A stretch of 64,000 bases of DNA from Coprinus comatus (GCA_034638255.1 JAWPGT010000079.1:1-64000); one strand, 5' to 3'; positions 12,542 through 24,757 are shown, counted from the stretch's first letter. Notes: generated by a model from the sequence alone, not told the origin. Program-made: numbers and translations.

Positions 12542-13045
12542 CTAATAGACGTATCCCAAGAGCTTGCCTCCGACGTTCTTGCGACGGGCCTCTTCATGGT
12601 CAAGGATACCGGAAGAGGTAGTAAGGATGATCAAGCCAAATCCACGAGCAGGGAGGAGCAAATTGACCCAAGACTCGATTTGGTTGACTTGGACGTTGAA
12701 GCGGGGAGAGATGACTCCAGTCTTGTTAAGACGACCGTTCAATTGGATCACAATCTTTCCCGAGCGATGGTCATCGATGATTTCGAATTCACCAATGTAA
12801 CCTGAAAATTAATTAAGTAAATCTGGTTGATAAAAAAGGGATAACAACTTGCCATGACGCTGCATGACACTGAGGAATTTGACAACGACCTTTGAAGAAG
12901 GACGGATGAGAACCTGACGCTTGCCACGGCGCTCAGCATTGACAATGTTGTTGAGGCAGTCGTTCTGATTCGTATTAAACATTAAGATTTTTGCCAAGTC
13001 ACGAGATCCAGATAATAGACTCACTAGGACAGATACGCGGACCAT
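12542..13045 (-). CDS. RPS22: 40S ribosomal protein uS8 (RPS22/S15a)
   Basis: Small-subunit ribosomal protein uS8. Exons are 13045-13025, 12964-12853 and 12801-12542, giving 130 residues, the usual eukaryotic length. Conserved blocks are [49 protein letters not shown] and the C-terminal [20 protein letters not shown]. The second intron (12802-12852) begins with GC rather than GT (GCAAGT...CAG). It must still be spliced, because the flanking exons join perfectly inside HGYIGEF. The first exon encodes only seven residues. Transcribed divergently from RPS17. The 3' end lies 161 bp upstream of the DGK1-like start. Confidence 0.97.
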
Positions 13046-13436
13046 TTTGAATAAAGTTCCTTTTTTTCAGTGCGAGCGTCGAAAGGGATGCGGAGGAGAC
13101 TACAAATAGGCGATAAGCATAAAATACGCCCCAGACTGAGTGTCGTGCTACAGAAAGCGCGATTCAGGCGGGGATAAAGGTGTCGACGCCGTCCAGGCCA
13201 TTCCGTTTGCAAGCGACACTCGAATGTTTATTTACCTTGGCTCGAGTCTTGAGGAGGCCGACGGACGTTGAAATGCAAGGGACTTTTACCCGATGATCTC
13301 TCCAAGCCGTTTGTTGCCCATTGTTTGGTTTCTGTCCACTGTACAGCCCATCAAAGCCACTCGGCAGATCCCGATCATCCGCTCTGCTGCACCCACCCCG
13401 GACAACAAGACCACCGATCTCGACGTACTTTGCATC
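13046..13436. promoter_or_regulatory. Shared intergenic region of the divergent RPS22/RPS17 pair
   Basis: 391 bp separate the start codons of two ribosomal protein genes transcribed in opposite directions, so this segment must hold both promoters and both 5' UTRs. I see no motif I can name with confidence. The open frames across it on both strands look like chance. Confidence 0.6.
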
Positions 13437-14081
13437 ATGGTCAGTATGCTCGTGCGCTGTCCGACGTCCTGTGCTGACCGTGTATTCTAGGGCCGTGTTC
13501 GCACCAAGACCACCAAGAGGGCTTCCCGCGTTCTCATCGAAAAATAGTGCGTTTATCCCGCAGAAAGAAAGATATGGGCGCATGTTGATGAACTCGCAGC
13601 TATCCCCGCTTGACCCTCGACTTCCACACCAACAAGCGTATCATCGATGAAGTCGTGCGTTGGACTTGTCATTTCTCGCTGAAAACCGCATATCAATCTT
13701 ATTCTAGGCAGTCGTTCCCTCCAAGCGTCTCCGTAACAAGGTCGCCGGTTTCACCACCCATTTGATGAAGCGTATCCAAAAGGGTCCCGTCCGTGGTATT
13801 TCCTTCAAGCTCCAGGAGGAGGAGCGTGAGCGCAAGGACAACTACGTTCCCGAAGTCTCTGCTCTTGACACCAGCGCAACTGGTCTTGAGGTTGACCCCG
13901 ATACCAAGGTGCGTAGATGATTATATTGATTTCATGTATTGGCTAATGATCTGATCAGGCTCTCCTTGACTCGTTCAACTTTGACTCTATCGCTGTCAAT
14001 GTCGTCGTCCCCGTCACCGCTGTCACCGAGAGGGCTCCCCGCCGTGAGCGACGAAATGTTCCTGGTGCTGGTCGCTCATGA
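13437..14081 (+). CDS. RPS17: 40S ribosomal protein eS17 (RPS17)
   Basis: Small-subunit ribosomal protein eS17, 145 residues. The coding part of exon 1 is just the ATG (13437-13439), followed directly by an intron. Exons 2-5 are 13491-13546, 13600-13654, 13708-13908 and 13959-14081. The protein begins [14 protein letters not shown] and continues with [35 protein letters not shown] and [20 protein letters not shown]. It ends in the usual variable tail. All joints are phase-consistent and the product has the length expected of the family. Codon choice is C/T-rich at third positions, unlike the surrounding accessory genes, as expected for a highly expressed gene. Confidence 0.97.
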
Positions 14082-14275
14082 GTGCATATGCACTTATTCT
14101 CCACATCACCCTCTTCACCCACCCAGCAGATGGAACGATCACTGTAGATTACCTACGTACCTTGAAACTGGCATCCATCCTGTCCCTGTCGTCTCACGTA
14201 TGCTTTCATGCTGCTTAAAAAGCCAATGCCTCATCATGTGTATGTTCTAATATTGGGGGTAATGATCTGTGTGAA

Positions 14276-14831
14276 CTATAATTTAGCGGTGCTCGGACCC
14301 AGTAATTTTGCCAGTCCCAGCTTTGTCTCCTTTGCCATTGAATTGCTCTTTCGAGTTTTGTTATCTACGAAGACGTGTGTGTAACCGCCCACTGCGGCAA
14401 CTGAGTTTTCCCCTGATTTGAATACCCCAACTTCGTATGAGACGGAACTGTTGCCGAGTTTGTTTACCCGCAAGCCGAGGTCTACTACCTCTGGGAATGA
14501 AACAGGGGAAAAGAACTAGGAATAATGTTAGAACTATCCGTTTATTGAGGATTAATAATAATCACCTGGCAATAGGAAGAAACGACGAGACCGATGAGAG
14601 GTGATGAGGTGGGGTCGAGGTTGCATTGTTGGATCAGGTAGGTGTTGACGATGGAGTCGAAGAGGTGGTAGTATATAGAGTTGTTCATGTGCGCGTATTG
14701 GTCATTGTCACTCCTACCAACCAATTAGTTTTTGGATTATATATAAAGATCCATTGTTACCATCGTGTACGGTAGGTTAAGAAATAGCTGTAGTCAGTTC
14801 TGGTTCTTGATTTGAGTTGGGTGTCTGTCAT
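14276..14831 (-). CDS. Hotdog-fold acyl-CoA thioesterase-like protein
   Basis: Predicted thioesterase of the 4-hydroxybenzoyl-CoA/YbgC-like hotdog superfamily, acting on an unknown acyl-CoA. Exons are 14831-14761, 14713-14566 and 14515-14276, giving 152 residues, a normal single-hotdog length. The exon 1-2 joint recreates the signature RWSDNDQYAHMNNSIYY, in which the Asp in DQYAHMNN corresponds to the catalytic acid of this family. Later conserved parts are SPLIGLVVSSYC, FPEVVDLGLRVNKLGNSSVSYEVG and GYTHVFVD. It is divergent from PRE1 with a 305-bp gap and tail-to-tail with RPS17. Confidence 0.85.
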
Positions 14832-15136
14832 ATCTTAGGGGGAGAGGAGAAGAAGGACAGTGTCTTCCGGTTATATGTTGATATTGATTATTGCATGCGA
14901 GTGACGTTGAATTGTATCCGAAGTACTTGGACTTAATATAGGGTTAGGGTTTGATTATATCCCTAGGGTCACGCGCGTCCCCCTTTCTCTCTCCTATAAC
15001 GATTGACGCGTCATTGTATTTACCACAACACCTTCATCATCAACACTCATCCAAACCAATACCACTCCAACAACATTGTTTGGGATATATCGATCAGAAA
15101 ATAAAACAAAAAAATACGGAGACTTGAAGAAAGAAA
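14832..15136. promoter_or_regulatory. Shared intergenic region of the thioesterase/PRE1 divergent pair
   Basis: 305 bp between two divergent start codons. It contains a GC-richer block (near 14964-14984, with TCACGCGCG) and a pyrimidine-rich stretch just after it. Promoter function follows from position only. Confidence 0.45.
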
Positions 15137-15794
15137 ATGGATATTTCGTTTGCATTGATTGGGAAGGGATATGTTATTGTAGCTGCTGATACTACAGCTG
15201 CTAGGTCTATTGTGAAGATGAAGACTGATGAGGATAAGATTAAAGTACTTGGTCCTCATTTGTTAATGGCTTATTCTGGTGAACCTGGTACGTTATTTGC
15301 AGAATACGTCGAACGTAACCTTCGACTTTATCAAATTCGTAATTTATATCCATTACGACCATCAGCTGCATCTTCTTGGATAAGAAGATCTTTAGCTGAA
15401 TCGTTAAGATCTAGAAAACCTTATAGTGTTAATTTGTTATTGGGTGGTTATGATCAAACGAGTTTTGAACCAAAGTTGTATTGGATGGATTATTTGGGAA
15501 CGGCGACTGAGGTTCCGTTTGCTGCTCATGGATATGGAGCTTATTTTGCGTTGAGTTTGTTGGATAGGTGAGTTTGATTCTTTTACTTTTTTTTTGGGCG
15601 GGGTTATTGGTATATTGTTATTGGTATTGATATATCGTTTTTCTAGGTATCATGATCCTGAAGCGAGTTTGGAAGATGGATTGGATACTTTGAGAAGGTG
15701 TATTGATGAAGTATCAAAGAGGTTGGTTGTTAGTCCTGGAAAGTATAAAGTTAAGATTGTGGATAAGGATGGTGTTAGGGAAGTCGAGTTGTAA
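15137..15794 (+). CDS. PRE1: 20S proteasome subunit beta-4 (beta type-2)
   Basis: Non-catalytic beta subunit of the 20S proteasome core. Exons 15137-15567 and 15647-15794 give 192 residues. The start is MDISFALIGKGYVIVAADT. As in other beta-4 subunits there is no cleavable propeptide and no catalytic N-terminal Thr. Other recognisable blocks are LLMAYSGEPGTLFAEYVERN, RSLAESLRSRKPYSVNLLLG, YWMDYLGT, AAHGYGAYFALSLLDRYH and the C-terminal VKIVDKDGVREVEL. The ATG follows an A-rich leader and no upstream in-frame ATG exists. Confidence 0.95.
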
Positions 15795-17973
15795 AACGGA
15801 TGAAATAAATCTTCGTTTTTGATTCGGTTTATTTTGTGTTTCTCTCTTTCTTTCTTTCTGTGTTCTTCTTGACTCTGTCCCTCGTACACCTGCATGTTGT
15901 GTTGATGGTTGATGAAATGTATCAGTATGTTCCGTTTATTTTGTGTGAGTTTATGTGCGTTTTATATTTGGCATAAAACATCGTAAATTCGGAGGCTTTC
16001 AATGCTTTTTTACGGCAATAAACAAGAAAAATAAAACACGAAAGTGTAAGTACTGTACTTAAGCGAGTCTATGTTAAATGTAAAGTATGCAGATACTAAG
16101 AGTTTGAACAAGTAACCTTGGTCACTGATCAGACGTTGTGAAAATCTGATTCTCAATCGAACTCCGATCAAGTCAGTGAACTTTATGCATATAGCCAGAC
16201 TCCTTCCCAGTCTCGTCGAAAATCCGACAAAATTCACTTTGAATATTCTCGGATAAAATATTACATGTGCTTTCCGACGACTAGGAAGGAGTTCTGGCAT
16301 GCATATGACTTGCTTGATCGATAGTTGGGCAACTTGAAATTAACTTTACTGATGGTATTCACCGAGCTTGTCCGAAAACATTATGTGGTATAGTATGATT
16401 CCGCTTCTCGGATCTCAAGCTATCATTATTGGCACGTAAGGGATTGGATTATTGTTCGTTGCTGCCGTTGTCAACTACTTAACTATATTACTGTTATGTA
16501 CTAACGGTTAGCATACAGTTTAAGTCATAAATCATAACTTGTAAGTTGAGTAACACCTGTCGAACCGTCAATTTTTTTTTCAATGTTTCAACCCGTATCT
16601 CAGTTCTTGGGGCCACTTGTGTGTACTCAGTACAGTCCTCATTGGGTTCATCTCATCGAAATAGATGAAGTCAGTGATACAGTATACCGCTTCAGAATGT
16701 AAGGGTTCATGTTCAACAAAAAATCATATGAATATATTGTACCTGTGGTTATCAACTCGGTTTAAATTTACCGTTGAGCAGCATGAAAGGGTATATTTAA
16801 CCTTTCAAGATTTCTCAAGACGATCAGAAGGCAAGTTTTCTACGACTCATAAGCTAGACTAAAAGTTAACCCAAGACTATGAGATTATAATTCGGGCCCA
16901 GTGAGGTAGCCCGCGCTCTGTCTTCTACCGTACACGTATTTCATTCAAGTTGGATTGTGCCACTACAACACCGTGACAACAAGTTTAACTCATTCAGTCT
17001 TGCCCATCCCATCGGACCCTTTATAATATCCGAGTCGCAACTTAGAAGTTAGAGCCCGTTTTACGCGGCCTATTTATGTAACTCCACACCTGGTACTATA
17101 CATACTCGACTGAATCGATTCAAAATCGGCATCTTGAGTCAATTTCTTTACCAAAATTAGATACTTACAATGTTTCTTAAACTAATCTCACCAACGATCA
17201 ATCTCACTGTAGTCCTAAGGTAGAGATATTTTAATGGTTATCACTTCTTCAGATCATCTTTATAAATGTGCCTCTTCTGAAAACTTACATTGGTACAGTC
17301 AACTGCCATGCGTACACGGTATTTAGTAGGAGCATTGGAGTAGTTGAACCACCTCGGAACCACCTCCATCCAAAGCGGCACTATTTGCTATCTGCTATTT
17401 TTGTAATACCATCAGGTCTATTAATATCTTGCCAAATGTCACACATAGTAGTCTTTGTCAAAAACTTCAAACGCTTTCGGTGGAGTTCGCCTTCTTCCAT
17501 TATTGCGCGTTTGTCCTGAAGATCCTCTCTGTTTAGATATAATTTTAATGAGAAGGCCGCTGGTGAGTCAAACTACTTGTCTCACTCACCCTGGCCCTGG
17601 GCCTCCGATTGCTACAGTTGAGAACGTGTTCTTTGCTTCGAATGCTTTGTAACTGCATTATAATTAGCGGTACTAGAAACACGTTGCTCTTTTCTAACTG
17701 ACATTGAATTTATTGATACTCCAAGAATTGAAGGAAACGTTGTCAACAAGGGCGGTGATCCACTTAATAGTTTAGGGTGGTTTAGATCATGATATTGTAT
17801 CGATATGTATCACTCAGGATCTGCCGAAGTGTAAACAAAGAGATCGATCTAAATTTAAAGGTAGCACAAAAGAGCGGTAGGATTTGCATAAAGCGCTTTA
17901 AATCTCTGGCCCAGGCCCCATTCTTAAACTCTCGTTAAAACAAAAATCCTCACCTTCATTCAAAATACAACCA
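15795..17973. other. Intergenic stretch without a supported gene
   Basis: Only short open frames without splice-consistent partners or recognisable motifs. The last 170 bases are the upstream region of glycoprotein copy 2 and share a short block with the other copies. Confidence 0.4.
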
Positions 17974-18575
17974 ATGCTCGTCTTTACAATCTTGACCACT
18001 GGTCAAGTCACCTTCATACTTCATGTCGCCATTCAAATCATCTCAGCTGGAGGTCTCTTCCTCGTTGGACTCGTCATCCTCGACAATGCACCCAGAATTG
18101 ATTCCATCACTACCCATGATGTCCTCAATCGGATTTCAAGCAAGGAGAGAGCAAGTTATATCTCCATTAAATGGTTATTCTACAAACGATGGAGGACCAG
18201 TGTCCCCACTAGTACTTCAAAATTAGCCCTCGGTGTCCTCCCTATGCTTTCCTTTTCTCTTTTCGTCAAGCTCAGCGACGTTGGTCTCATCGGTCTTCAC
18301 GCTTGCACCACTGCCGGTGACAACATCCACGACAATCCTTCATCTGTTTCCAACGACGACGACGCTCGAGCCATTGTCAATACCAATATATTGAATGGAA
18401 CAGATCCTGCTTCGGTTAAATATTTCCGATGCGAAGCTGCACATACCATCCAGTTAAATGCAAACGACACTTTGGATATGTGTACGCAATGGATCAACTC
18501 TACCTACTCCGATCAATCCATATTCACTGGTCTCAATCGTTCAGATACTGCTGTTCTTATGCCACGTCAACTCGG

Positions 18576-18793
18576 TGTTGAACTATTATTAGTTCTACAA
18601 TGACATTCTCTAATGGCATTACGCTAGATGAACATGTGACTCAAATATGTTCTCGCACGGACCATTGCATTAACGTATATAAACCTTGTAGTAGTTGCAT
18701 TATATACTTAAGTTCTTTTCTACCTCAACAACCACCCTCAGTAAGTCTAAGTCGTACCTACCTTAGCATACATGCTATGCTCTTGTTTTAACA
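18576..18793 (+). mobile_element. Solo LTR, family A (218 bp)
   Basis: Starts TGTTGAAC and ends TTTTAACA, i.e. TG...CA termini, with an exact 5-bp target duplication CTCGG at 18571-18575 and 18794-18798. It interrupts glycoprotein copy 2. A TATATAA box lies near 18677. Reverse-oriented copies of the same LTR occur at 19711-36850 (itself split) and at 31560-31725. No internal retrotransposon region remains, so it is an LTR-LTR recombination remnant. Confidence 0.9.
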
Positions 18794-19914
18794 CTCGGAC
18801 GGTTTCGTCATGCTCGTGAAGACGTATTCGACCTGAATGGGTACTATTATGGTCCCTTATTCACTCGTGTACTCAAGCCTACGATCATGAATGGAATTGT
18901 TGTTGTTCCTCATGAAACCAGTCTATGCGCTTTCATTGGAGTACCAAACCTTCAACCCAACACTCGAGTCTCTCTCTCCCAGACCCTCGCCATCGAAAGT
19001 GACATTGGTTGTATGACCGTTGGCATGTACACCCAAAGAATTTCGAATAATTACATGAGCAGCGATCTCGATTTATTCCAAACAAACGAAAGTCGACCAT
19101 TCAAACAATAGGTTGGACCCGATTACTTGGAGGTGGAGGTTTCAAGGACAGTTGGTGAGGTTCGAGAATACTTGAAACCAATGTGGAATGTGTCTACATT
19201 GACGGATGATGGTTTTGTTTTTGGAATCAACAACTCAGAGACTGGAACCACCTCTGCTGCAAACGTGCGCTCATACTTTATTCCAAACTGCCCTACCGAC
19301 GTGTTCAGTGCCAATGTTGATGCTCATAGAGTTATTTTTGGCAACTGTTCCGAACGTTTGGAGTCTCAATTGAATGTGAGCACTCCCCATCTGCGTACAG
19401 CCCAAGACGAGAATTCGTATGGATTTCTTGGTTTTGGTGGATCGATAGTTAGTGGAGGAATTCTGGCTACTGGTGTATCAAAGGTTGTATGTGCGACAGC
19501 AACGCAAGTCAATCTGGTTGATGCGGAGGTGGAAGTCGATGGGAATGGGAATGTCACAGTATCCTTCCAAAGAGTTTCTAGTGACCTGAACACCGTTGTT
19601 GCAGATTATTGGGACATAATGCAAGAAGGAAACAATACCAGTTTTAGTATGTGGGATACGGTTTATTGCTACACACTCTCACCCAATCCAAATGGTCCAA
19701 CGCAACATTTTGTTAAAACAAGAGCATAGTGTATGAAACATGGGTAGGTATGACTCTGGACTTACTGAGGGTGTTGGTTGTTAGTAGAAAAGGAACTGAA
19801 GTATATAATGCAAGAGTACAAACTTATATACATATTTACAGTGGTCTGTGCGAGAATATACTTAGGTCACATGATATAGATCATGAAGATATATTCATCA
19901 AGCATGATGCCATA

Positions 19915-20810
19915 CACTATGCCACAGTATGGGTAATGCATATATTTTGTCAAAAGAATATCAATGATATATTGATGGTTGGATTTTGGTAAAGCCCAGA
20001 GATTACTGAATATATATTAAAAACAAAAAATGGGTAATTTGGTGGCATTACCAAAAATTTACCTTAATGTTATTGATATTTGGAAATTGATAATATTCCA
20101 ATATTGTTTTTGGTAATAAATTAGTATATTAGAGGCAGCACTGTGATAATACTGAAATGCCCATTTTAGTATTATTTTGATTGTGCACATATATTTCAGT
20201 ATTATTTTGATTATGCAAATATCACCTGTGGTTCCCATCAGGCCCTTCATATTAGACATGTTCTAAGACCCTTATGACATGTCTAAAATGACGGACTCGT
20301 CGCTTAGGAGCCGTCCTGCTATAATCCTACAAGATTACTGTAGGACTATGCTAATAATAGACACATCGGATACCTCCAAGCTGACACGAGCATGTGAATG
20401 ACAGTAAGATGCCACCAGGACATTGCCACAATGTCCTATGGCACATGCTCACCGCCACTCCAGCCATACTGGTCAGATACTGACGTTCACCGCCAGTGCC
20501 GACAGGCGCACACATCCAACCCTGAAAATTAAACCCTGATCTGCCAAGGTCCCACGCGTAAATAACTTCAGTGCTCACAATCAACACTCCTGGCACGTGC
20601 ATCAATAGTACGCGTCAGATACGCGTCTCCACATTGAGTGTCTCAACGCGTAAGTACTCTTACAATCTGGTGTGCCAACATACACAGTAGCACATGTATA
20701 CACGCGTTGTCAGTATTCAGTATTCAATATATTAATGTGTTCAATAACGCGTGTGTACAATGTATATGAGTAATGTACACAGTCTATAGTATGCCTTGGC
20801 CCTTGGGCCA
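19915..20810 (+). repeat. KDZ left terminal inverted repeat
   Basis: Nearly identical to the reverse complement of 35945-36810. For example, an 84-codon stretch (20351-20605) matches its mirror at 36144-36398 with three changes. The inner boundary is approximate. It contains three consecutive stem-loops at 20252-20286, 20290-20315 and 20325-20346 (see Findings). The open frame here is not treated as a gene. Confidence 0.9.
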
Positions 20811-20911
20811 TATATTTCTACGTAGAATACCATTTCAATTATGAATCTCAATATAATATTATTCGATTTCGTAAAGAAGAGGAATAAAAAATGTATTAAA
20901 TTTAAAATTTA

Positions 20912-23073
20912 CTACTCAAATGTAACCCTAACATGACAGCCGTTTAGGCGAGAGCTACGATGCCCAGATACGTCTGGTGCAGCGGTACTTGTAGTAATAG
21001 TTGTAGTAGTGGTAGTAGGAGCAGTAATAGGCAATGAGTCTGGGCTTGGAATTGGTGAAGCTTGCTCAGGCTGGCAAGGAGAAGAAGGCGGTGGTGGTAA
21101 ATATACCTCAGACAGTTCCTGCGGAACCTCCAGTGGTTCGGATGGTAAAGTATTGTCCATGGCAAAGCTGAAGTCGAAAGAATCAAACCAATTTGCAGTG
21201 AGAGATACCGATGTAGATGACGTCATGTTTCCTACGCCTTCACCACTGCTAGGCTCTCCCATCAATGAAGGCTCGTCAGTGGTAATTGAGTCAACAGTAT
21301 TCGTTGGGGCTGAGGTGAAGGCCGTGGTAGTAGCTGAACATGTATTCAAGAAGTTGTATCCTCCAGCGGTGGCAGGTAAGGATTGGAATGTGTTGTAAGG
21401 GTCATATTGAGGTGGTAAAAATGAGTCATCTGCCATGATGTTTGGAAGACTGGTAGCTGGGGTATCGACAAAGGAGGTGGAGACTGGTTCTGGGACAGAG
21501 GTGTCCATATGTACGGAGTGTTGAATGATATGGGGAGTTGCTGGAGCCGCATTTGTGGTCTCGCCGTTGTAAGTTTCGCCATTGAAGTCCTCGCCGTCAT
21601 GATGATCAGAGAATACAAGTACATTATTCAAAATGTTGGGGGGGAGTTGATTATGGATAGCAACCCTCTTTGGTTGACGTGTCACTGGTTCGTTTTCCTG
21701 TCCATCGCCTACCCGTTGCTTTCTTTTTTTATTCTTGTCACATCTCTCCTTTCTCGGCACTCCAACCGTCCCACCATTACGACGAATCTCCTCGAGATTG
21801 TCTTCATACTCCTGACATTCTTCTGCATTCATCCTTTTCCAATGACATTTCCCTGACAACAGAGCATCACGAAGTCGTCGGACTTGATCAACGGTCTCAA
21901 AAGAAGAAGGGTTGGCCATGGGGAGATTGTCAGGCCAACCCATGAGATGGATGCGATAACGAAGCACGATAGCTACTGCGTAGTTATCATAGTTCATTTT
22001 TTGCACTTTTCCACCTGAGATTTCATCTGTTAAAAGTAAGATAATCAATCACTATCAGAGAAGAAAATCAACATACAAAGTCCTTTTAATATCATGGCAG
22101 TACATTCCTTGCAAAGAGTAGCTCGATCTTGACGTGTTTGAAATGCTACAAAACAAAATTAATAATTATCAATTTGTTTTAGAAATATTGTCAAACCGAC
22201 CTGTTCCTCCACTAGTTGCCCAACACTCAAGCCGTCCAGCAATATCAACTGGACCAACACCTAAAACCTGCTGGCAAAACCCAGTAGCGCCTGGGGTCTC
22301 ATACACAGTTGGGTTGTGTATATCATTTTGGTGGCCTTTCGTGAGTGCAAAAACCCCTTGTACTCCAGTCCTTGCACATGCTTTGTTAATCTAGGAATGT
22401 AGTAAAAATATCCTCAGTAAATAATATAATCATACAGCAATTGAACGTACCTCGGAGACGATGCGGTCAGAGGTTTTATACACATCCTGTGCTGCACCTC
22501 GGTTGGTAAGTCTTGCTCCACATTTTTTTCGCTCCCTTTCTTCGCGTGCAACTCTCCAGATTTCTTCATGTTCTTCTGGTGTGTAATCTTCTTCGTTCTT
22601 TTCAAGAACTTGTTGGTGGAGTCCTTTGAGTCTCGTACGCTTTCCAGTGGGATTTTCTAGAGTAGAATATTATTATTAGTTCATAGATAGATCAAGAATG
22701 GATAAAGTAACATACGTTTCCTAAGTTCCACTTTTTTTGCTGAAACACGGGCATTCCACCATTGGATAGGTTGTTCGGGTTTGAAAGACGAGATGTGGTA
22801 AACATTGTCCTGTATGACTTGTTCTTGGACACTGTACTTTGCAGAGATCTCTTGAATCCGCATTTTACAGTTGTCGTGGATTTCTTGGACTTCTGCTTCT
22901 ATTGCCTTCTTCTTGGCAGCCCGTTCTTTTGCCTGATAATAAGCTGAAACAGAACCAGGAGTCCTGGAGCTTGATGTCTGAGCATTGGAGGTCCGAATAT
23001 CTTGTGTAAGTTGTTGAGGATTTCTTAAGGCATGTGTCTCATCGCCAACAAGACCGTTCGGGAGGTTTGACAT
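20912..23073 (-). CDS. KDZ-element accessory protein, intact
   Basis: Carried inside the KDZ transposon and transcribed away from its other genes. Five exons can be traced from ATG 23073. Exon 1 ends VELRKQ. Exon 2 begins NPTGKRTRLKGLHQQVLEK and includes EEHEEIWRVAREE. Exon 3 is a domain with INKACARTGVQGVFALTKGH and GFCQQVLGVGPVDIAG. A short exon has QTRQDRATLCKEC. The long last exon has NYDNYAVAIVLRYRIHLMGW, FETVDQVRRLRDALLSGKCHW and a Lys/Arg-rich NLS-like run, then a long Ser/Thr/Pro-rich tail. No internal stop or frameshift is visible, unlike the transposase. I recall similar GW...L..AL..G...W proteins as frequent companions of KDZ transposases in Agaricomycetes. A DNA-binding or transposition-helper role is inference only. 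Confidence 0.65.
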
Positions 23074-23361
23074 AGTCAAGACTTAAGGGTACTTACTACC
23101 TTGACTTCGTGATATGTACCGTCCGATTGTCATTGTATAAGGGCGTCTATTGGTCAAATATTTAGTACCCTTTTTTAGAAAGAAAAAAAAAGAATGGGAA
23201 AAAACGAACTAGGCTTGATGCTAGAGAATGTACCTAGCGCCACAGGTACACTGAAGGTTCACATGGCAGCAAACCAGAGATTGTACCTGTTTACATATAT
23301 TTTTATTGTTAAAACAGTTGCTTGTTGAAGGAGATACTTGCTTCCTTACCCCCTCGTCACT
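23074..23361. promoter_or_regulatory. Divergent promoter region inside the KDZ element
   Basis: 288 bp between the start codons of the two accessory genes, read in opposite directions. Contains an A-rich run near 23178-23205. Function inferred from position only. Confidence 0.35.
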
Positions 23362-24757
23362 ATGGAAAACACGCAACAGCTTTTCGTAGAAAAAAAACCA
23401 AATGTCGAGAATCGCCCCAAGACCCCAATATACGTTGAGTCAGAGTCCGAGGCTGCGAGCAGTGAAAGCGACTTGGAAGTTGGTAAGTGAAAAGTTCAAA
23501 TTGAGGGGAATAGCGACTGACCTTAGCTGGCAGAAATCATTGCGTCCTCTGTTATTAGTAGTACAGGGCGCCCCAAGGTCCCTATATATGTTGAGTCAGA
23601 ATCTGAAGCTACAAGCAGTGAACGCGACTCAGACAGTGGTAAGTGAAAAGTTTAGATTGATAAGAATATCAACTGACCTTAGCTGGAAGAGGTTGATTCC
23701 TCTGCTATCAGTGGGACCATGGACATTGAGGACCCTACCCAGGACAGCAATAATGAGTCTGTTATGGAGCCAGCTGCCGTAGATAGAATGCAGTGGAAGT
23801 ACGATATTCAGGAGGTGTTGACCAATTGCCACTGTCCGAAAGTGGCTCACGTGGTTTTTGATGGCATTGCTGAAGGAATATTTGGTGATTGGTACATTTG
23901 TCCTTTCACACTCACGCTACAATTGAATGTTGAACTGACTTTCAACGTTCACATTACTCAGGGAAACCATTCGATGGAATGTCACTGGGTACAATAATCA
24001 TCGCTACTGAGGCTTCCATTCCCATGACGATGCTCAGTTTGCGTTGGTCTATGCCACTGAGCATGGACTCATGGGTGTAGTTCCAAGCTATTGTTTCCTA
24101 GAACATCTCGCCATACCAAATCTAACTCCTTGCAAGGTAAGTACTTATTTTACTGATAGAAACAATGATATTAACAACCTTGTTCTTAGCAACCACCTCC
24201 CTCTGAACCAGACGCATATCCAAAACTACCTGACGTTCCACCAAGCTCTCCGGAGCTCAATCCCCTACCTGACTCATTCCCATACATGCTCAAAATCGAG
24301 AAGAACCCTTTCGCTAAAACTATATGTCACGAATTGGGTAGTCCAACTAAGGTCTGTGGCTCGTACATGAACGTTCCCGTCGAGATGAAGCATGTATATA
24401 AATTACTAAGTGAAACCAGTATGGTGGTCGAAAGTCACTTCCACTCTGTGAATGATTGGTGGGTTGTTATCGCAGGGATTTATCCTGGAGTTTATCGTGG
24501 CATGTGCATACATTTTATCATATAATATTTGAGCATTTTCTAACTTCGTTTAAACTTCTAGCATCACTGCCTCTCGTCGTGCAGGTCGAGCTGACGGTGT
24601 TCTTATGTATGTTGGTAATTCATGCGCAGCAGCCCATTCCTTCTTCGTTACTCAGTATATGCACGGGAATGTGAAATATCTGAAGGGTTGCCCACCTCCA
24701 CCTTTGGAAAAACTTACTTTGGTCAGTCCGGTAACGTTAGATGCTTGGATTTACTAG
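23362..24757 (+). pseudogene. KDZ-element accessory gene with RNase H1 N-like (Cauli_VI-type) regions
   Basis: Starts at ATG 23362. Exon 1 and exon 2 contain a tandem repeat (RPKTPIYVESESEA / RPKVPIYVESESEA), each followed by nearly the same intron. After QEVLTNCHCPKV comes HVVFDGIAEGIFGDW and, past an intron, WNVTGYNNHRY, TGA (24008-24010), GFHSHDDAQFALVYATEHG. The second unit reads WWVVIAGIYPGVYRG, an intron, then AGRADGVLMYVGNSCAAAHS. Both units follow the pattern V-G-..GI(Y/F)..W..A......G...N..H.GF.S..EA of the RNase H1 N-terminal/viroplasmin fold, which binds RNA-DNA hybrids in known proteins. The domain call is tentative. The TGA stands where an Arg (CGA) would fit, so this copy is probably dead. 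The exon model between 23880 and 24140 is uncertain. Confidence 0.45.

Noticed and set aside
13164..13583. Long minus-strand open frame across the RPS22/RPS17 gap and RPS17 5' end
   Set aside because: It overlaps the RPS17 start and has no conserved motif; a GC-rich shadow frame.
20290..20315. Possible hammerhead ribozyme in the KDZ repeat (GACGAGTCCGTC segment)
   Set aside because: The CUGAUGA and GAAA core boxes are not both present, so only a plain stem-loop can be claimed.
20351..20605. 84-codon open frame, mirrored at 36144-36398
   Set aside because: It is simply part of the KDZ terminal inverted repeat. Identity comes from the repeat and there is no coding signature.
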